Both the position numbers and the translations under genes were made by a program. 64,000 bases of DNA from contig NC_083339.1 in assembly GCF_019175385.1 (NCBI RefSeq), positions 80,898,120 to 80,962,119 on the forward strand, in the 5' to 3' direction. Under the pieces are notes generated by a model. The model was given only the letters and a program-made list of their open reading frames with translations, was not told where the DNA came from and did no database searches. Origin of the DNA: Lycium barbarum (lineage: Eukaryota > Streptophyta > Magnoliopsida > Solanales > Solanaceae). Shown piece after piece: positions 35,062 to 47,584 of the stretch. Within the stretch, counting starts at the first letter, position 1; each line of letters starts with the position of its first letter.

Positions 35062-36354
35062 CATAAGTAGCATGCATGAGAGCCCAAATAAAAGTTACAA
35101 CTCTATCATAGTGACGTAAGGTCGGTAACCTCCGATTATATTATGGAATAATCATCATCGCTCTATCTCACATTGAAGGAACAATTATTATAAGGTGAGA
35201 TCAACAACAATGAATAAAATCAAGGAAATCATGAAATAAGCTCGACAATCTCATCATAACATTGAAATCATAAACTTGGAACCTTTAAATAGAAAATCAT
35301 CATTATCATTGTAATCATCATACAAACATTCTCATCTTTAACATTATCAGAAGCTTTAAGAATCATGAACTTCTAGCTTTTAAAAACAAGGAGGGTATGG
35401 AAACATTTATGGAATCATAACATAGGAATCATGGCCTTGAAAAAAAGGGACGAGCCTTAACATACCTGTTCGACCTCCTGTTAGCTACGCTTATTCGTCC
35501 GAGCTCACAAGTCAACATTTAAGAGGATTCAAACTATCATTAGATTCACCATAGCATACTTGTGCTAAGCTTTCAAATCAAACTATTTTATATCCTGTCG
35601 AAAATCGAGCAGCATCTCCCCTATTTATATGCCTAGCCCGAAATCTCAATTCAGCAACCAACGACAACAACAACAATACCAACATCAACCATAATATTCT
35701 CAATACGAAAGTACTTCATAAACACCCCATTTGGTGCTTATTTCATATTTCCACCAACAAAATTATTTTATAACTATTTAACAGCTCTATAAAGAAACCA
35801 AGATTAATATCAATAGGGAGAGATTTATACCTTGTTCTTACTAAAACAACAATATCTTCAGTGTTCGCCTAGAATCCAAGCCAAAATCCACCGCAAAATG
35901 ATACTACAATCACAACTGCGCGCTATCCAAACCCAAACTACACTCCACCACTTGAAAATCACTCAATTTTTATATCCTCACCCCCTCCTCTGTTTCTTGA
36001 GATTTTTTGGGAAATAATAGGTGAAGAAAAGGGTTTTACCCTTTATATAGGGAGTTAAAGTCTGTGGAACCGACTTAATAATTGACCTCCACATACGCGA
36101 GGGACTCTCGCGAAGGCGATGGTCTGAAATTCATGGCCATCGTGAACGCGAGGCTCTATCGCGAACGTGTAGGGCAATTTCTGCCAGTTCGACCAAATTT
36201 TTCCTTTTCATCCGATCAACCTCTAATCCTTGTGATACCTCTCATACATGGTCTTGAACCCTCAAACCATAAGATAGGCACATATCACTCCGGATCGCAA
36301 TTAAAACAACTAACACCTAACAAACCTCAACGTCCAAAACTACGAGGTGTAACA
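34223..36354 (-). repeat. TE5 5' LTR, 2132 bp
   Basis: Matches the 3' LTR but lacks its 92-base duplication and about 86 bases around 34725 (a deletion between AAGAA-type direct repeats that removes half the late stem-loop). It carries instead an AT microsatellite at 35003-35056. The donor-like CAG|GTATGTTAAG has GT at 35465 on the minus strand. Confidence 0.88.
35003..35056. repeat. AT microsatellite, about 27 units
   Basis: An uninterrupted AT run in the TE5 5' LTR. The 3' LTR has only short ATAT stretches at this place, so it expanded after insertion. Confidence 0.95.
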
Positions 36355-38029
36355 CGATGCTCTCAGTCGGCGTTCGATGGGAAGTTTAGCTCATGTTGAT
36401 GCAGATAAGAAAATTATGACCAAGGAAGTCCACCATTTGGCCAGTCTTGTGGTTCGACTATTGGACTCCAAGGGTGGCAGTGTGGTTGTTACAAATAGAT
36501 CCCTTTCCTCCTTAGTCATTGCAGTTAAAAAGAAGCAGTATAAAGAGCCATACTTATTGAAGATGAATGAGGGGATTCACAAGCATAAGACGAAGGCTTT
36601 CGAAAAAGGGGAAGGTAACAGAACCTTGAGATATCGAGGCAGATTATGTGTTCCAGATGTAGATGGGCTCAGAGAGCGAATTATATCTGAAGCTCACCAC
36701 TGCAGGTATTCCATTCACCTAGGTTCCACAAAGATGTATCACGATCTTAAGGAGATTTATTGGTGGAATGACATGAAGAATAATGTAGCAGATTTTGTGG
36801 CAAAGTGTCCAAATTATTAGCAAGTGAAAGCTGAACACCAGAGGCCTGTTTGGAAGTGGGAGATGATAAATATGGATTTCGTAGCAGGATTACCTCATTC
36901 AGCTAGGAGGCATGATTCAATTTGGGTGATCATGGACAGACTTACAAAGTCAGCGCACTTCTTACCGGTTAAGACCACAGATGCAGCGGAGGACTATGCC
37001 AAGTTGTATCTTTGCGAAATTGTTAGACTTCATGGGACTCCAGTGTCCAATATTTCAGATCGTGGTGCTCAGTTCACAGTAAAATTTTGGAAATCCTTTC
37101 AGAAAGGATTGGGTTCAAAGGTTAACCTTAGTACAACTTTTCACCCTCAGACGAATGGCCTGGCAGAGCGCACCATTCAGACCCTTAAGGATATATTAAG
37201 GGCATGTGTCCTTGATTTCAAAGGTAATTGAGATGATCACCTAACTCTTATTGAGTTTGCTTACAACAGCAATTAACATGCTAGTATCGGGATGGCACTG
37301 TTTGAAGCTCTTTATGGGCAGAGGTGTAGATCACCGATTGGTTGGTTCGAAGTTAGAAAAACAGAGTTGTTGGGACCAACTTTGGTCGATCAGGCTATGG
37401 AAAAGGTAAAGTTAATTCAACAGCATTTGAAGACGGGTCAGAGTCGCCAGAAGTCTTAGACATATGTGAGACAGAGAGATTTAGTGTTTGAAGTTAATGA
37501 TTGGGTATTTCTCAAAGTCTCACCTATGAAGGGTGTCATGAGGTTTGGTAAGAAGGGGAAACTTGGTCCCCGCTATATTGGAATATACAGAATTTTGCGA
37601 AACGTTGGTCGCGCAGCTTATGAGCTTGAGTTGCCACAAGACTTGGCTACGGTACACCCAGTATTTCATGTGTCCATGTTGAGAAAGTGTGTGGGAGACC
37701 CCTCGTTGGTTATCCCAACCGGTGGCATAGCAGTCAATGATAGTTTCACTTACGAGGAAGTCCCAGTGAAAATCCTTGATCGTCAGAATCGCAAGTTGAG
37801 AACTAAAGAGGTAGCCTCAGTAAAGGTTTTATGGAAAAGTCAGAAAGTTGAAGAGGCTACATGGGAAGACAAAGAAGACATGAAGTCTAGATATCCCTAT
37901 CTCTTTGAAGAATCAGAAGAAATCAGTTTAGGTATGGTACTTCCCTCTCAGATCCTTCCTGCTATAGTTTTCACATTATCAGTATTCAGCCTGTTAGGCA
38001 GTCGGCTTAACAGTTGTTCCGTTCAATAG
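36355..38029 (+). pseudogene. pol: TE4 integrase with chromodomain-like C-terminus
   Basis: Continues TE4 pol after TE5. The N-terminal HHCC finger is visible (EAHHCRYSIHLG, then AKCPNY), but the last cysteine is tyrosine. The core has MDFVAGLP, IMDRLTKSAHFLP, SDRGAQFT and AERTIQTL, giving D and E separated by 35 residues, so the DDE triad is intact. Stops at 36818 (TAG), 37229 (TGA), near 37273 (TAA) and near 37457 (TAG) break one continuous frame. The C-terminal GPY/F motif reads RYIGIY. It is followed by HPVFHVSMLRK and a chromodomain-like segment (VKILDRQNRKLRTKEV, VKVLWKS, ATWEDKEDMKSRYPYLF), which in chromoviruses steers integration to particular chromatin. It is inactive through the stops. 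Confidence 0.88.
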
Positions 38030-38120
38030 ATAATTCAGTCCAGACCCTTTCAGTTCAGTATTCATGTGCTCATGTCAGTTAGTGTGCACATGTCGCAGCA
38101 ATCCCTTTTTACCAAAATCC

Positions 38121-38156
38121 ATCATTCGAAGACGAATGATCCCAAGGGGGAGATAT
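38121..38156 (+). promoter_or_regulatory. TE4 pre-PPT hairpin and polypurine tract
   Basis: ATCATTCG-AAGA-CGAATGAT (38121-38140) is a perfect 8-bp stem with a 4-base loop. AAGGGGGAGATAT follows at 38144-38156 and abuts the LTR start TGTAACACC at 38157. Confidence 0.8.
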
Positions 38157-39803
38157 TGTAACACCTCAGACCTTTAAATTAAGCTTTGACCATGATTCCA
38201 GACTTATAAAACCAGATAAAGAATGTGATAATTGAAAATTTCTCTTCAACTATCAGTTGGGGATTTACGCCCCAGAATACGGACAGTAAACCAGTATACG
38301 ACCCGTATTTCAAGTTGTAAAGTGACACCCAAAATCACTGTGCATTCTGGAAATTGTCTAGTGGAATTTCATATTGTTAAATACGGACCATATTTTGAAA
38401 TATGGCCCGTAAAGTGTGATCATATTTAAGGAAGAAACGGAAACTAGTGATTCTGTTTGAAACATGTTGAATTACGGTCCAGGTTTATGGACCGTAAATC
38501 AGTTTACGGACCGTATTTTGGCTCGTATTTCCCGACCGGCACCAGAACCTATAAATACTAGCCTTCAGTTCTTTTATTTCATTTTTCATAATTCCAAGCC
38601 CTAGAAATGAAGTGTTCTTCTCCTAACAAACCAAAATAACAAGGTAAGTCATTCTAAGCTCTTCCAAATCAATTCTATCATATATGCTCTTAACCTAATC
38701 ATGAAACCATGTTCTTGACATAGGGTTTTCAAGAAAACCCAACTAAAGAGCATAAAGAGCAAAACCTTGGAACGTTTTTTTGGAGACTAGATTATTGTTC
38801 AAGTTTGGGAGCAATTTAAGGTATTTTAAGCAACTATCTACATGAGGAACATTGTTTAATCATCGTCATACCTTAATTATCATAATTCTCATAAATCCAG
38901 CCAGTTCATTATTTTGCCCTAGTTCTTGATTTTCATAACCTAGGGTTAGAGCTTAATTTTCTGATTATGTTCATACTTGTTATGCATGGTATGGACCCTC
39001 GCTTAATCTAAAAGACATGTAATTCAACCTACGAGTCTCGGAATGCAGTCTAAGTCATCAGTCAGGTTACAGAGCCAGTTGTTAGTTTTACACCTGTTGC
39101 TTCACGTTTTGTTGGGCCTAAGGCCATAGTTATGATTCATATGCATATGTAATTATTTTGGGCCTGTGGCCATAGCTTTGAGATCTCATTATTTATTGGG
39201 CCTGAGGCCATAGTTACATGATATTTGCACAGGTGGTTTCTATACAGATCAGCTCATGATATGCGCATTCAGTTTCATTATCCTTTATTGATCATATCCC
39301 TTATCATTGCTTCAGTTGTTTATCATACTTGTACAATTCAAATGTACTAACGTCCTTATGTATGGGCCTGCACTTCATGGTGCAGAGTCTGACTTTCAAG
39401 AGGATACAACAGCCGCTTAGCTTCCAACACTTTGAGTACATCAGCTAGTTGGTGAGCCCCTCTCATCTAGGGCTTATCGTCTATTCCTCATTTTTTGAGT
39501 ATTTCTTATTTCATTAGTATTTGAGGCATGTCAAGGTCTTGTCCTGACCTAGTGATTCTTTCAGTATTTTGATCATATAGGTTTCATAGACACAAACTTT
39601 AGTTAGTTATGTTGGTTTTGCCTCACAACATTTATTTCCGCATTCATTGTTATATTTGAGTGAGATCATTCTCTTGATTTGTCTTATATCTTGCATGCTT
39701 CCATGATACAACTGTTAGATTCAACAGCCATGGGTTCGCTCGGTCATAGACAGTCAGGCAGCGAGTGTCGTGTCACGCCCAGGCCATGATACAAGGCGTG
39801 ACA
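38157..39803 (+). repeat. TE4 3' LTR, 1647 bp
   Basis: Starts TGTAACACCTCAGACC and ends AAGGCGTGACA. TATA is kept at 38550. The donor-like site has decayed to AAG|GTATTTTAAG at 38821. It is followed by AATGG at 39804-39808, the right target duplication. Confidence 0.92.
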
Positions 39804-39808
39804 AATGG

Positions 39809-42503
39809 CCGTCCACTTAGATCACTAAACTTGGTTATTATGCTTGATGTTTGGATTCAAATGAACCTAGGAACCTACTAACCTACTCATGTATACCATA
39901 TGGATTAGTTGACTGAACTAGGTGATACACATTAGTTTGAGGATTTTAGGCATTGATTAAAACTGGAAAAAGGAGAAAGACTTCAAGAAGGTATATGATT
40001 ACTGATTACTAAAAATGAGTCAAGATGTCTTATTTGGACCCTCTAATATCTGTTTAGGCTTGGTTCATGACTAAGACTCACATAGGGTTCTGTATGTATT
40101 TGCTTAGTCTTATCTGTGCCTGAATTGGTTTTCTTAAAACACTAGAATACTAAAGAAAGGAAAAGAGGAGTAGATTAATATTAATTTAAATAAGCAGTAT
40201 GATGACATGGGAATACACTTAGCTTTTTCTTTATTATACACTAGCTACTGTACCATGTTTTGAACCTTTGAGATGTGTCCTTAATCTTGCTTGTTTAAAC
40301 CTGGTTAAAGGGTAATAAATGAGTCTGCACTTATTTGAATAATGCACTGCTCCTTAGCACAACATTAAGCATCAACCAGGGGCATAATAGCAACAGAAGT
40401 GAGCTTTGAAATGATCCCAGGTGAATTGTGAATACTGTTTAGTTAGAGCAGGCCACTAATTGTGAATGGTGAGTTAAATCATACACATCTTTTTATGGCA
40501 TTAATCTATTTTCTACAATGGAATAGGTCTAGAGGAGAAGGTCTAAAAGGTATTTTAAAACTCTAAACCTTAAAATATTGAATCTTCTGTGTACCCTTGG
40601 GACTGCTTGCCTTTCTGCTTTTTAAAGTGTATATTAAAATACAGTTGCTATACTTAAAGACTATATATCTTGCATATAATTATTTGGACTTAAAACATCT
40701 TGGCATTCCTTATACTTGACCTTACCTGTACTCTAGTTTCTTGTCTTGATATTTAACTGAATGAACTTGAGGGTAAGGCAACATTTTACTTGTGACCACT
40801 TAGCCAGAAAAGCCATGACTCTTCCTGTATTGTCTTGGCATAATTAGATCAGCTTGTGCTCTATTTCTGTTGATGTCATAGCCATTAGAGATCAGTTACT
40901 TACCTTGTGTGTTTCTTATTGGCATGTGATTGCTTCAATTAGAGAACTCTAATCCATCTGTTTAAGTTATCCATACCATGTCAACTAGAGTTACAGACCC
41001 TGTCTTCCTGCACATCTTCTGCATTATGTGCAAAATTATCCAAGCTTAAAATAGGGCATATAAAGGTTATGTGAATACCTACTTCGGTTGTGCATAAGTC
41101 ATCTACACTTGTTGTGGGCATTATATGAGTGACCCCGCATGGTCTCTGTAGGTGTTAAATATGTTGCTCACTTCTGTTTACATTGTATCAGTACTGAGGT
41201 TTTCTTCCCTCATGTTTATATGCCTAATCTATGTCTTGGCTATCCCTTATCTATGTCCTGTAGCTTACCATTGATTTCTCCATCTCTATGTGCCTTTACT
41301 TATTTTTTTTACACAATGTCTATTTTATTCAAGACTGCTTTGAACTATGCTACGTCTATGTACCTGTTTATGTTGTGATTGTTTGGTTTAGTCTAGCTTT
41401 GATCACATTGTATCCATGTATGCTATTTCATCTTTGTCTAAGATATATTCAGTTGTCTTGGCTTTGGTTTACTACAATATTACATCTGCTTATTGTCCAT
41501 TTATCTCTTCTCCTCATACTCCTTACCTGTTCCTATTTATTAATGGCTATTCTATGACTATGTGCATTAGACTTGTTCTATTTCTTCCAAGCCTGTTTAT
41601 GGATATGTGAGTCTGTGTCCTCCATGGCTGTATTGGTTGGAAGAACAAAGTAGTTTGGGGGGGAGGGTTGTCTGAACATTCCCCTGATGTCCAGCCATGT
41701 CGGAGGTTCATGAAACCTCTTGGAACTTGTGCGGCATCAGGAATACGAATAGTGATGACTTTCCCTCCCCACTACCCAAGTCATCTCCAATAAAGTCTAA
41801 GGGCATAGAGGTGCATATGCATACTACATGACTTGTGAATAGATATGATGATATATATGTATGTGTGTACAACTATGTATGTGACAAGATTAGTAAAACA
41901 TAAACTAACCGGGGTCGTTGTTTCTTTTCTTCTTCACTGCATGGCTACTTAGGCCTAGTATAAAACCAATTTGTTGGGCTGAGGCCCAACAGGCATTTCT
42001 TCACATTTTGGGCGAGTCCAAGTAAAGAATGGTAAGCTAATATTAGAATAAATGTGTAGAAGGCCCAGCCATGGGTGAAAATGGCCAACTAGGGGCTTGG
42101 TACGCCCCTAGACTGCCCCATCTCTTTATTATCATAGTTATATTTTGCATTCCAATTTTGTTGTATTCGGATTTGCAATACTTGTAAAGAATTCATATTA
42201 TTAATGGAATCTTTTGGTTTGAACTAGTCATCTTAGGACAACGGTACATAGGCTGTTTAGTAGACTTTTAGGTCCCCGAACGATTTTCAAAAAACCAGAT
42301 TTTGTATAACATTTTTCAAAACTTAAAAGGATAATAAGAAAATAGTTTTTTGGTGCAAGTTCAAAATGGATATAAAGGTTTTTTAAGACTACAAATTTTA
42401 TGTCATTTCACCAAACAAACCAGCTCAGTTTTTCAACAGAACAAAACCAAAAAAATTCTTTTGGAACCGTTATGAGGCGGGGTTGGTTCGTGGTCGTCCA
42501 ACA
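39809..42503 (+). repeat. TE3 5' LTR, second part
   Basis: Continues the TE3 LTR after TE4. I place its end at CCAACA (42503), because TGTTG at the start and CAACA here form a 5-bp terminal inverted repeat. The full LTR would then be about 6.08 kb. No clear primer site follows, so the end is uncertain by some tens of bases. ORFs at 41139-41610 have no domains. Confidence 0.55.
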
Positions 42504-42808
42504 GCCCTAACGGTTTAGCCCCAGTTGTCCGCTCGGGTTCCCGGTCTTTCGTGAAAAGCCCACTCTAGTAAAAACTAGGATAGAGCTAAGCCATATCCCT
42601 ACTGAACTAGAGAATTCAACCTAGATGAGCGTTGGGTATCTCAGACCTACCTAAAGCTCATTAAGAGAGACCACCTTGTGTTCGGATGGTCTATGACCCG
42701 AAAGCACCGTATTTCATTTATGTGCGATGTGGAAGCATGTTTGTGCCTATGTGATGAACCATTGATCCTATGGGGATGTGGGAATCTTAATTGTGTTTTG
42801 TTTTGTAG
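42504..42808 (+). other. TE3 leader
   Basis: Sequence between the inferred LTR end and the first ORF. I see no confident tRNA-complementary primer site. It ends with a pyrimidine-rich TGTTTTGTTTTGTAG at 42808, a good 3' splice-acceptor-like site five bases before an ATG at 42814. Confidence 0.45.
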
Positions 42809-44206
42809 ACGGAATGCAGAATCCGTTTTGACGTAGTTACCGAGGCTCCAGATTTACTGAGAGCTTGGTGGGAATGGTTGGGTGACTCATCGAAGGACAG
42901 TTAGCTACACCCTAGGTCATTTACCCTCTATCATAACAATGAAGGGTTGTCCAGAATGAATAGAGGTATTAGCCAGGCATTGGGACGACAAGGAAATGTT
43001 GTTCCGTTTTGGTGATATCGAGATAACTCCGACCCTAAAAGAAGTTAGGGATGCCATAGACAGCAATGTAACCTATCTAAGGAGACAACACAAGCCAGAT
43101 CAAAACCTGTTATTCCCACAAAGGCCCACCATAGGCTAAATCATATAGTTTCTTGTTTTGACTAAGGCGCCGTAGGCACAAGGACCCACTATAGCCTTTA
43201 GGGATTTGTACCGGAGGTTCGGGGATGTCACTGGGTATCCTCTATATCAGAGGGAATTCAAGAGTAGAGAAGAATAGGAAGCTGTCAGACCTTTGGCATT
43301 TTCCATAGCCCTACTAGGCACTATGGTGTTCCCGAAGATTGAGTCACTGGCCGTAGACACCCGGGTGATCTACTTGACCCATGCTATCTTCTATGGTATA
43401 ACCAAGGATCAGGAAACCATGTATTTCGACCTATCACCCATCATCTTAGAGGACATTTTTTGGGCTTTAGACAAATGCTGAAATCATTTCTGATACTTCC
43501 AAGGGTGTAATATGTTGCTACAGTGGTGGATTATCAAACACATCAACATGGCTGAAGGAGTCCAGTATCTGAGCAACAACAATAGGATACACTGCCTTAA
43601 AAATTATTGTCCGAACCTTAGTTACATGTCCAAAGAGGCATGGGCCTATTTCTTTACCGAGTTGACCGAAGATAGGATCCAGTGGATGTTCCTTGACTTC
43701 ATCTCCGAAAACATAGTGGTTCGGGGCAAAAATTGCCCGTTTGTGCCATTAGTCAAGATTGGAGGAACCCGTCCTTATTATCCATCTCAGTTTTTAAGGA
43801 AATTTGGTAGAAGGCAAGTGATACCCAGATGGGGAATCATGAGCAATTTATTATCGAGCATATCGAGCAGAAAATCAAGAACACCGCTGTGATCCTCAGG
43901 GAATGGATTGGTCGTGTGAGTTGGGGTCCAGATACTTTAGCTTCAGACAGGTTCAAGGCAGGGTGTGACCCAGGGTATTATGAGTGGCTACAGGGACACT
44001 TAGCCCGTACATCCATCCTAGGGCCCACACTTCCCCGCGATGCCCAAGAAAAAAAGCGCCTGAAAGAGTGTTTACAAAGTACAGATGAGCATTTGGCCAA
44101 GATCCTAGAAGAAACAGACCTAGTGATTGTTAGGATGGAGATGTATCAAGCACGACTTCGGATTCAGACCACCCTTCAGAGGGTCAAGAAGGCCAAGACA
44201 AGCTAA
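42809..44206 (+). pseudogene. TE3 extra 5' ORF (Tat/Ogre ORF1-like)
   Basis: Fragments in several frames follow one another: TEAPDLLRAWWEW, then WDDKEMLFRFGDIEITPTLKEV (43000-43060), then ALLGTMVFPKIESL (43300-43350), LQWWIIKHINMAEG and RPYYPSQFLRKFGRRQVIPRWG (43770-43830), and a charged C-terminus ending 44206 (EWLQGHLARTS, AQEKKRLKECLQSTDEHLAK). The pattern of a WD..FRFGDIEITPTLEE box, an LLG.MVFP box and a QLGR.QVIP box is what I recall for the uncharacterised protein encoded upstream of gag in Tat/Ogre elements. Its function is unknown. At least four frameshifts or stops break it. The C-terminal 125 codons (43829-44206) are still open. Confidence 0.6.
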
Positions 44207-44593
44207 GCCTTGACATCAGCCGCTGGAGGAGGACCTTGCTGATTTATTACTTTATATCAAGCCCTATGTTGGATTTTCGGGGAAGATATTTTTATTACTT
44301 ATTAACTAATAATGATTTTTCGGGGCAATGGTTCATCTTCACAAATGGCACTTACATGTTTCAAGCAATTAAGAGATCCTTAACTCAAAAAGGCCTTAGG
44401 AACGCGAGTAGTATAAATATCTACAAATTACATGAATACTTGCTATGTTCTTAACATGCCTGCTTGCTATGTGTGTTATCATATAATAAAGCTTCATTAA
44501 AATAGATCCAATGATCTACACTAAATACCCAAAAGGAAAACCACAAAGCTCAAAACTTATCCGAATTTATCTCCACTCAAGGTTGATTTACAA

Positions 44594-45667
44594 TGGCGAA
44601 TTAAGAAGAATAGGAAGCACAGACTTTAGGAGAGACAACTGAGGTACTGAGGGATAAGGTGCTACAAATGGAAAAGCACCTCCAAGAGATAGGAAAGAAA
44701 ATTAAGGAGGTAGACAGGTTACTGGAAATGGGGTGGAACACGCCAGAAGGCATACCCTAAGAGCAATATTATGTGAATGTCCTGGAAGAAGTGAGACAAT
44801 TGGTACTGAATTATATCCTCCAAAGAAGAAGGCCCGTGACACCTAGAGAAGGGACTTTGGAAGGAGTGAATGAAAATCAAGGAGCTAGGATAGACCTGTG
44901 TGCGACGGAATCAGACCCGCAAGAGGAGTCAGACCCTTAACAGGAAGCCTCCGAACCCATTGAGGAAGAAACACCAGAAGAGGAAGAAGAAGAGCCCCAA
45001 GATATGAAGAAACAAGAATTGGAGCCTGTCAACATAGAAGTCAAAGGAGAAGAGGAACCATTCGAGATGTTTCCCAAGTTTCAAGAAGAAGAGAATGATG
45101 TGAATGACGAATCTAACTACTATGCCCCAACCAACTAGGGATCTGACTTCTATGCACCCTCACCCATGCTGCTACCTACGACCTCTACTATGGCATCAGA
45201 GAAATTTAGGAGGGTAGGCCCTTCAGAACCCGCCCGGTAGGGTATAGCCTTCAAAGCCCATTCCTCCCCATTTAGAGTGGCCCTATGACCCGTCACTTGT
45301 AAGGAAGTATTCGAAAAGATGGTCGCCATAGAAATGTCTTGCACCACTAGTGCTCCGCCGTCCAAGTTGGTGTACATATACAAAAAGTGCCCGTTTCACC
45401 GCAACTAGGCGGGTCATACCCTGAATGAGTGTCTAGGATTAAGGAAGAGAATTTGTAGCTTGATCGATGATAGGATCATTGGGACTTTATGGGGGCCACA
45501 CATCCTGCTAGTCCATGACCCTGTTATCCCATGAGAGGAGGTCACCGCTAGTACTCAGATTTGGTGATATGATTTCACGATCTTCGAGGAATAGTACGCC
45601 GTATCTTCTCAACTATGGCGACTTTGAGAAAAATCAGACCAATGGAACTTGCCTACGAGCTCGCGCC
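44594..45667 (+). pseudogene. TE3 second ORF: coiled coil, acidic stretch, CCHC-like motif
   Basis: An ATG at 44594, after 140 non-coding bases, opens a frame that can be read to about 45531 with nine or so in-frame stops and no frameshift. Visible parts: a probable coiled coil (EVLRDKVLQMEKHLQEIGKK), an acidic run (EEETPEEEEEEPQ), then CPFHRN, a stop, and AGHTLNECLGLRKRICSLID, which resembles the CCHC-like motif of Tat Gag. Most stops are TAG or TAA at places where CAG or CAA is plausible. It is followed by solo LTR TE7. The frame lies between ORF1 and a separate complete gag, which is unusual. It could be a duplicated Gag-like protein. Confidence 0.55.
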
Positions 45668-45672
45668 ATTAG
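45668..45672. repeat. TE7 target site duplication, left (ATTAG)
   Basis: Matches 47942-47946 exactly. Confidence 0.88.
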
Positions 45673-47555
45673 TTTCACGACCCAACTGGTAGGCCATGAC
45701 GGGTACCCAGAGCTGATTACCGAGCACCAGTCATCACACTACTTATCATACTCAACCTGGGCATACATCATTCTCAACACAGGACTTATCACGAAACAAT
45801 CTCCAAATATCTTCCCAAAACACGTATATATGCATAATCCCACGAGGATACAAAAATGATGTACAGAATATACAAGGAAGGAGGCACACAACATCCACAA
45901 CTGATACATAAATATCTATGAGCCTCTAACTGAAGTACTGAAATCATAAGGGCGGGACAGGACCCCGCCATACCCCAATATGTATACCAAGAAATGGCGA
46001 CTCCGGAGTAGTAGAGTGCTCATGCAACTCTGCTGAGAAAGTTCCTAAGCGTCTGCGCCGTCTCCCTGTCTACCTGTGAGCATGAACACAACGTCCATAA
46101 AAGAGAGGACGTCAGTATGAACAATGTACTGAGTATTTAAGGCATATACAACAACATAATAAAGAAATAAATGAACATGAGATGAAGAGCAAACCTGTAA
46201 CTGATTGCCTCTTAAGGCGGAGTCATGTATGCTAACTTTTATAGTAAAAATAACATCATATATACATATATATAAGCTACCCGACCATATCGGTATGGTG
46301 TGATCAGCATGAGCCCGCGTGCAGGCCTCCCGCGTCCGAGGAGTAAGTTGCCCACTGCAGTGGTGTGCTTGCCCGTCCGCCTATAGGGCGGCACGGTGTT
46401 ATACTGTCCGGCCATGTAGGCACGATGTTATCATATATGAAAATAACATAAAGCATGCACGAGAGCCCAAATGAAAGCTATGACTCTATCGGAGTGACGT
46501 AAGGTCAGTAACCTTCGATTATATTATGAAATAGTCATCGTTGCTACGTCCCACCTTGAAGGAGGTGAGACAGCAATAAGAACCAACATCAATGAAATCA
46601 CAAAGATGGGATCATCAAGCTCATACTAGTATCATCTCATAGGCTTCGGGGTCTCTGAAATAGCATCATTACCATCATCATTATCATGGAGCATATCTCC
46701 TCTTTATCTCGTAGGAAACTTTCAAGAATCATGAACTTTCAACTCTTAGGATATAATAAGATCATGGAATATAAAAAAGACATCATAGCATAGAAGTCAT
46801 GCCTTGAAAGAAGGGGACTAGGCTAACATACCTTTATGTCTCCTTAACTTTACCAACTAAACGCTTTCCTTCCAAGCTCAAGATTTTACATTTAAGAGAA
46901 TTTGTACTAAGGTTAGGTTATTAGAAACACGTTTAAGTCTAGGCTAAAACGACTAAGGACTAACGAAAATTGGGCAGCACCTCCTAAACATCAATGACAA
47001 CACCCATAATATCATAATCAATAGATTCTTCAAGTTAAACATTGTTTACTTCTCAAATTCACCTACAAATCATCCATAACCATAACTATACTACAACGTC
47101 ATATTTATTCTTCACATAACACTTCCTTAACATCATTAGCATCATTTATAACAAGATTATACTCATCTCATAGTAAGAATCATGATTCTCATTAACTTAC
47201 TACTCAAAATACCATTTTCTCCATACTTAGACTCATATTCCTTTCTTCTCTAACTCACGTCCTTCAACCAATCAATACTCTTAATAGCATGAAATGAACA
47301 CAAAACTCACCTTTGATTGTGTAGGAATGGAATTTGGATGAAAATACTTCACTTGAAGAAACTCCAACTTCAATACGAAATGAATTCTTGGCTTTTATTA
47401 GCCCTAGTGGGCCTCTTTTGCATTTAATCCCCTTGGTTCTTAGTAATCAATCCTTGTTTTCTCTTGGATTTATGTTAGTATGGTGGAGGGAATATTATAG
47501 AGCTTTCAAGACTTGTGGAGAAGACAAAATTTGAAAAATGAGAGCATGGTTCGTC

Positions 47556-47564
47556 TATTTATAA
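47556..47564 (-). promoter_or_regulatory. TATA box of TE7
   Basis: The minus strand reads GTTATAAATAGACG, placed just downstream, in element sense, of the palindrome cluster. Confidence 0.55.
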
Positions 47565-47584
47565 CTGGAACGGGAAAGTTCTAG

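Larger units (their letters stand above)
24991..36354 (-). mobile_element. TE5: non-autonomous LTR element nested in TE4 pol
   Basis: Minus orientation: 5' LTR 36354-34223, primer site 34218-34207, leader, a short ORF (split by TE6), a long non-coding interior, polypurine tract, 3' LTR 27245-24991. CGATG flanks it. Without TE6 it is about 8.9 kb. No gag, RT or integrase is recognisable. Eleven differences in the first 172 aligned LTR bases put it between TE4 and TE2 in age. It must rely on proteins from a related autonomous family. Its leader matches TE1 and TE2. Confidence 0.9.
20007..39803 (+). mobile_element. TE4: chromovirus nested in TE3, itself split by TE5
   Basis: Plus-strand order: LTR 20007-21649, primer site, leader, gag, protease, RT, RNase H, the TE5 insertion, integrase with a C-terminal chromodomain-like segment, polypurine tract, LTR 38157-39803. 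Without TE5 it is about 8.4 kb. AATGG flanks both sides. The integrase C-terminus places it among Tekay/Del-type chromoviruses. In the first 107 LTR bases I count about 11 differences between copies, so it is old, and its frames carry many stops. Confidence 0.92.

Noticed and set aside
41139..41610. Overlapping hydrophobic ORFs that look like membrane proteins
   Set aside because: T-rich LTR sequence gives hydrophobic residues by composition. Several frames are open at once and no start context is present.
43829..44206. Independent small gene with a charged helical protein
   Set aside because: It follows directly from the ORF1 fragments of TE3 and is best read as the surviving C-terminus of that ORF.
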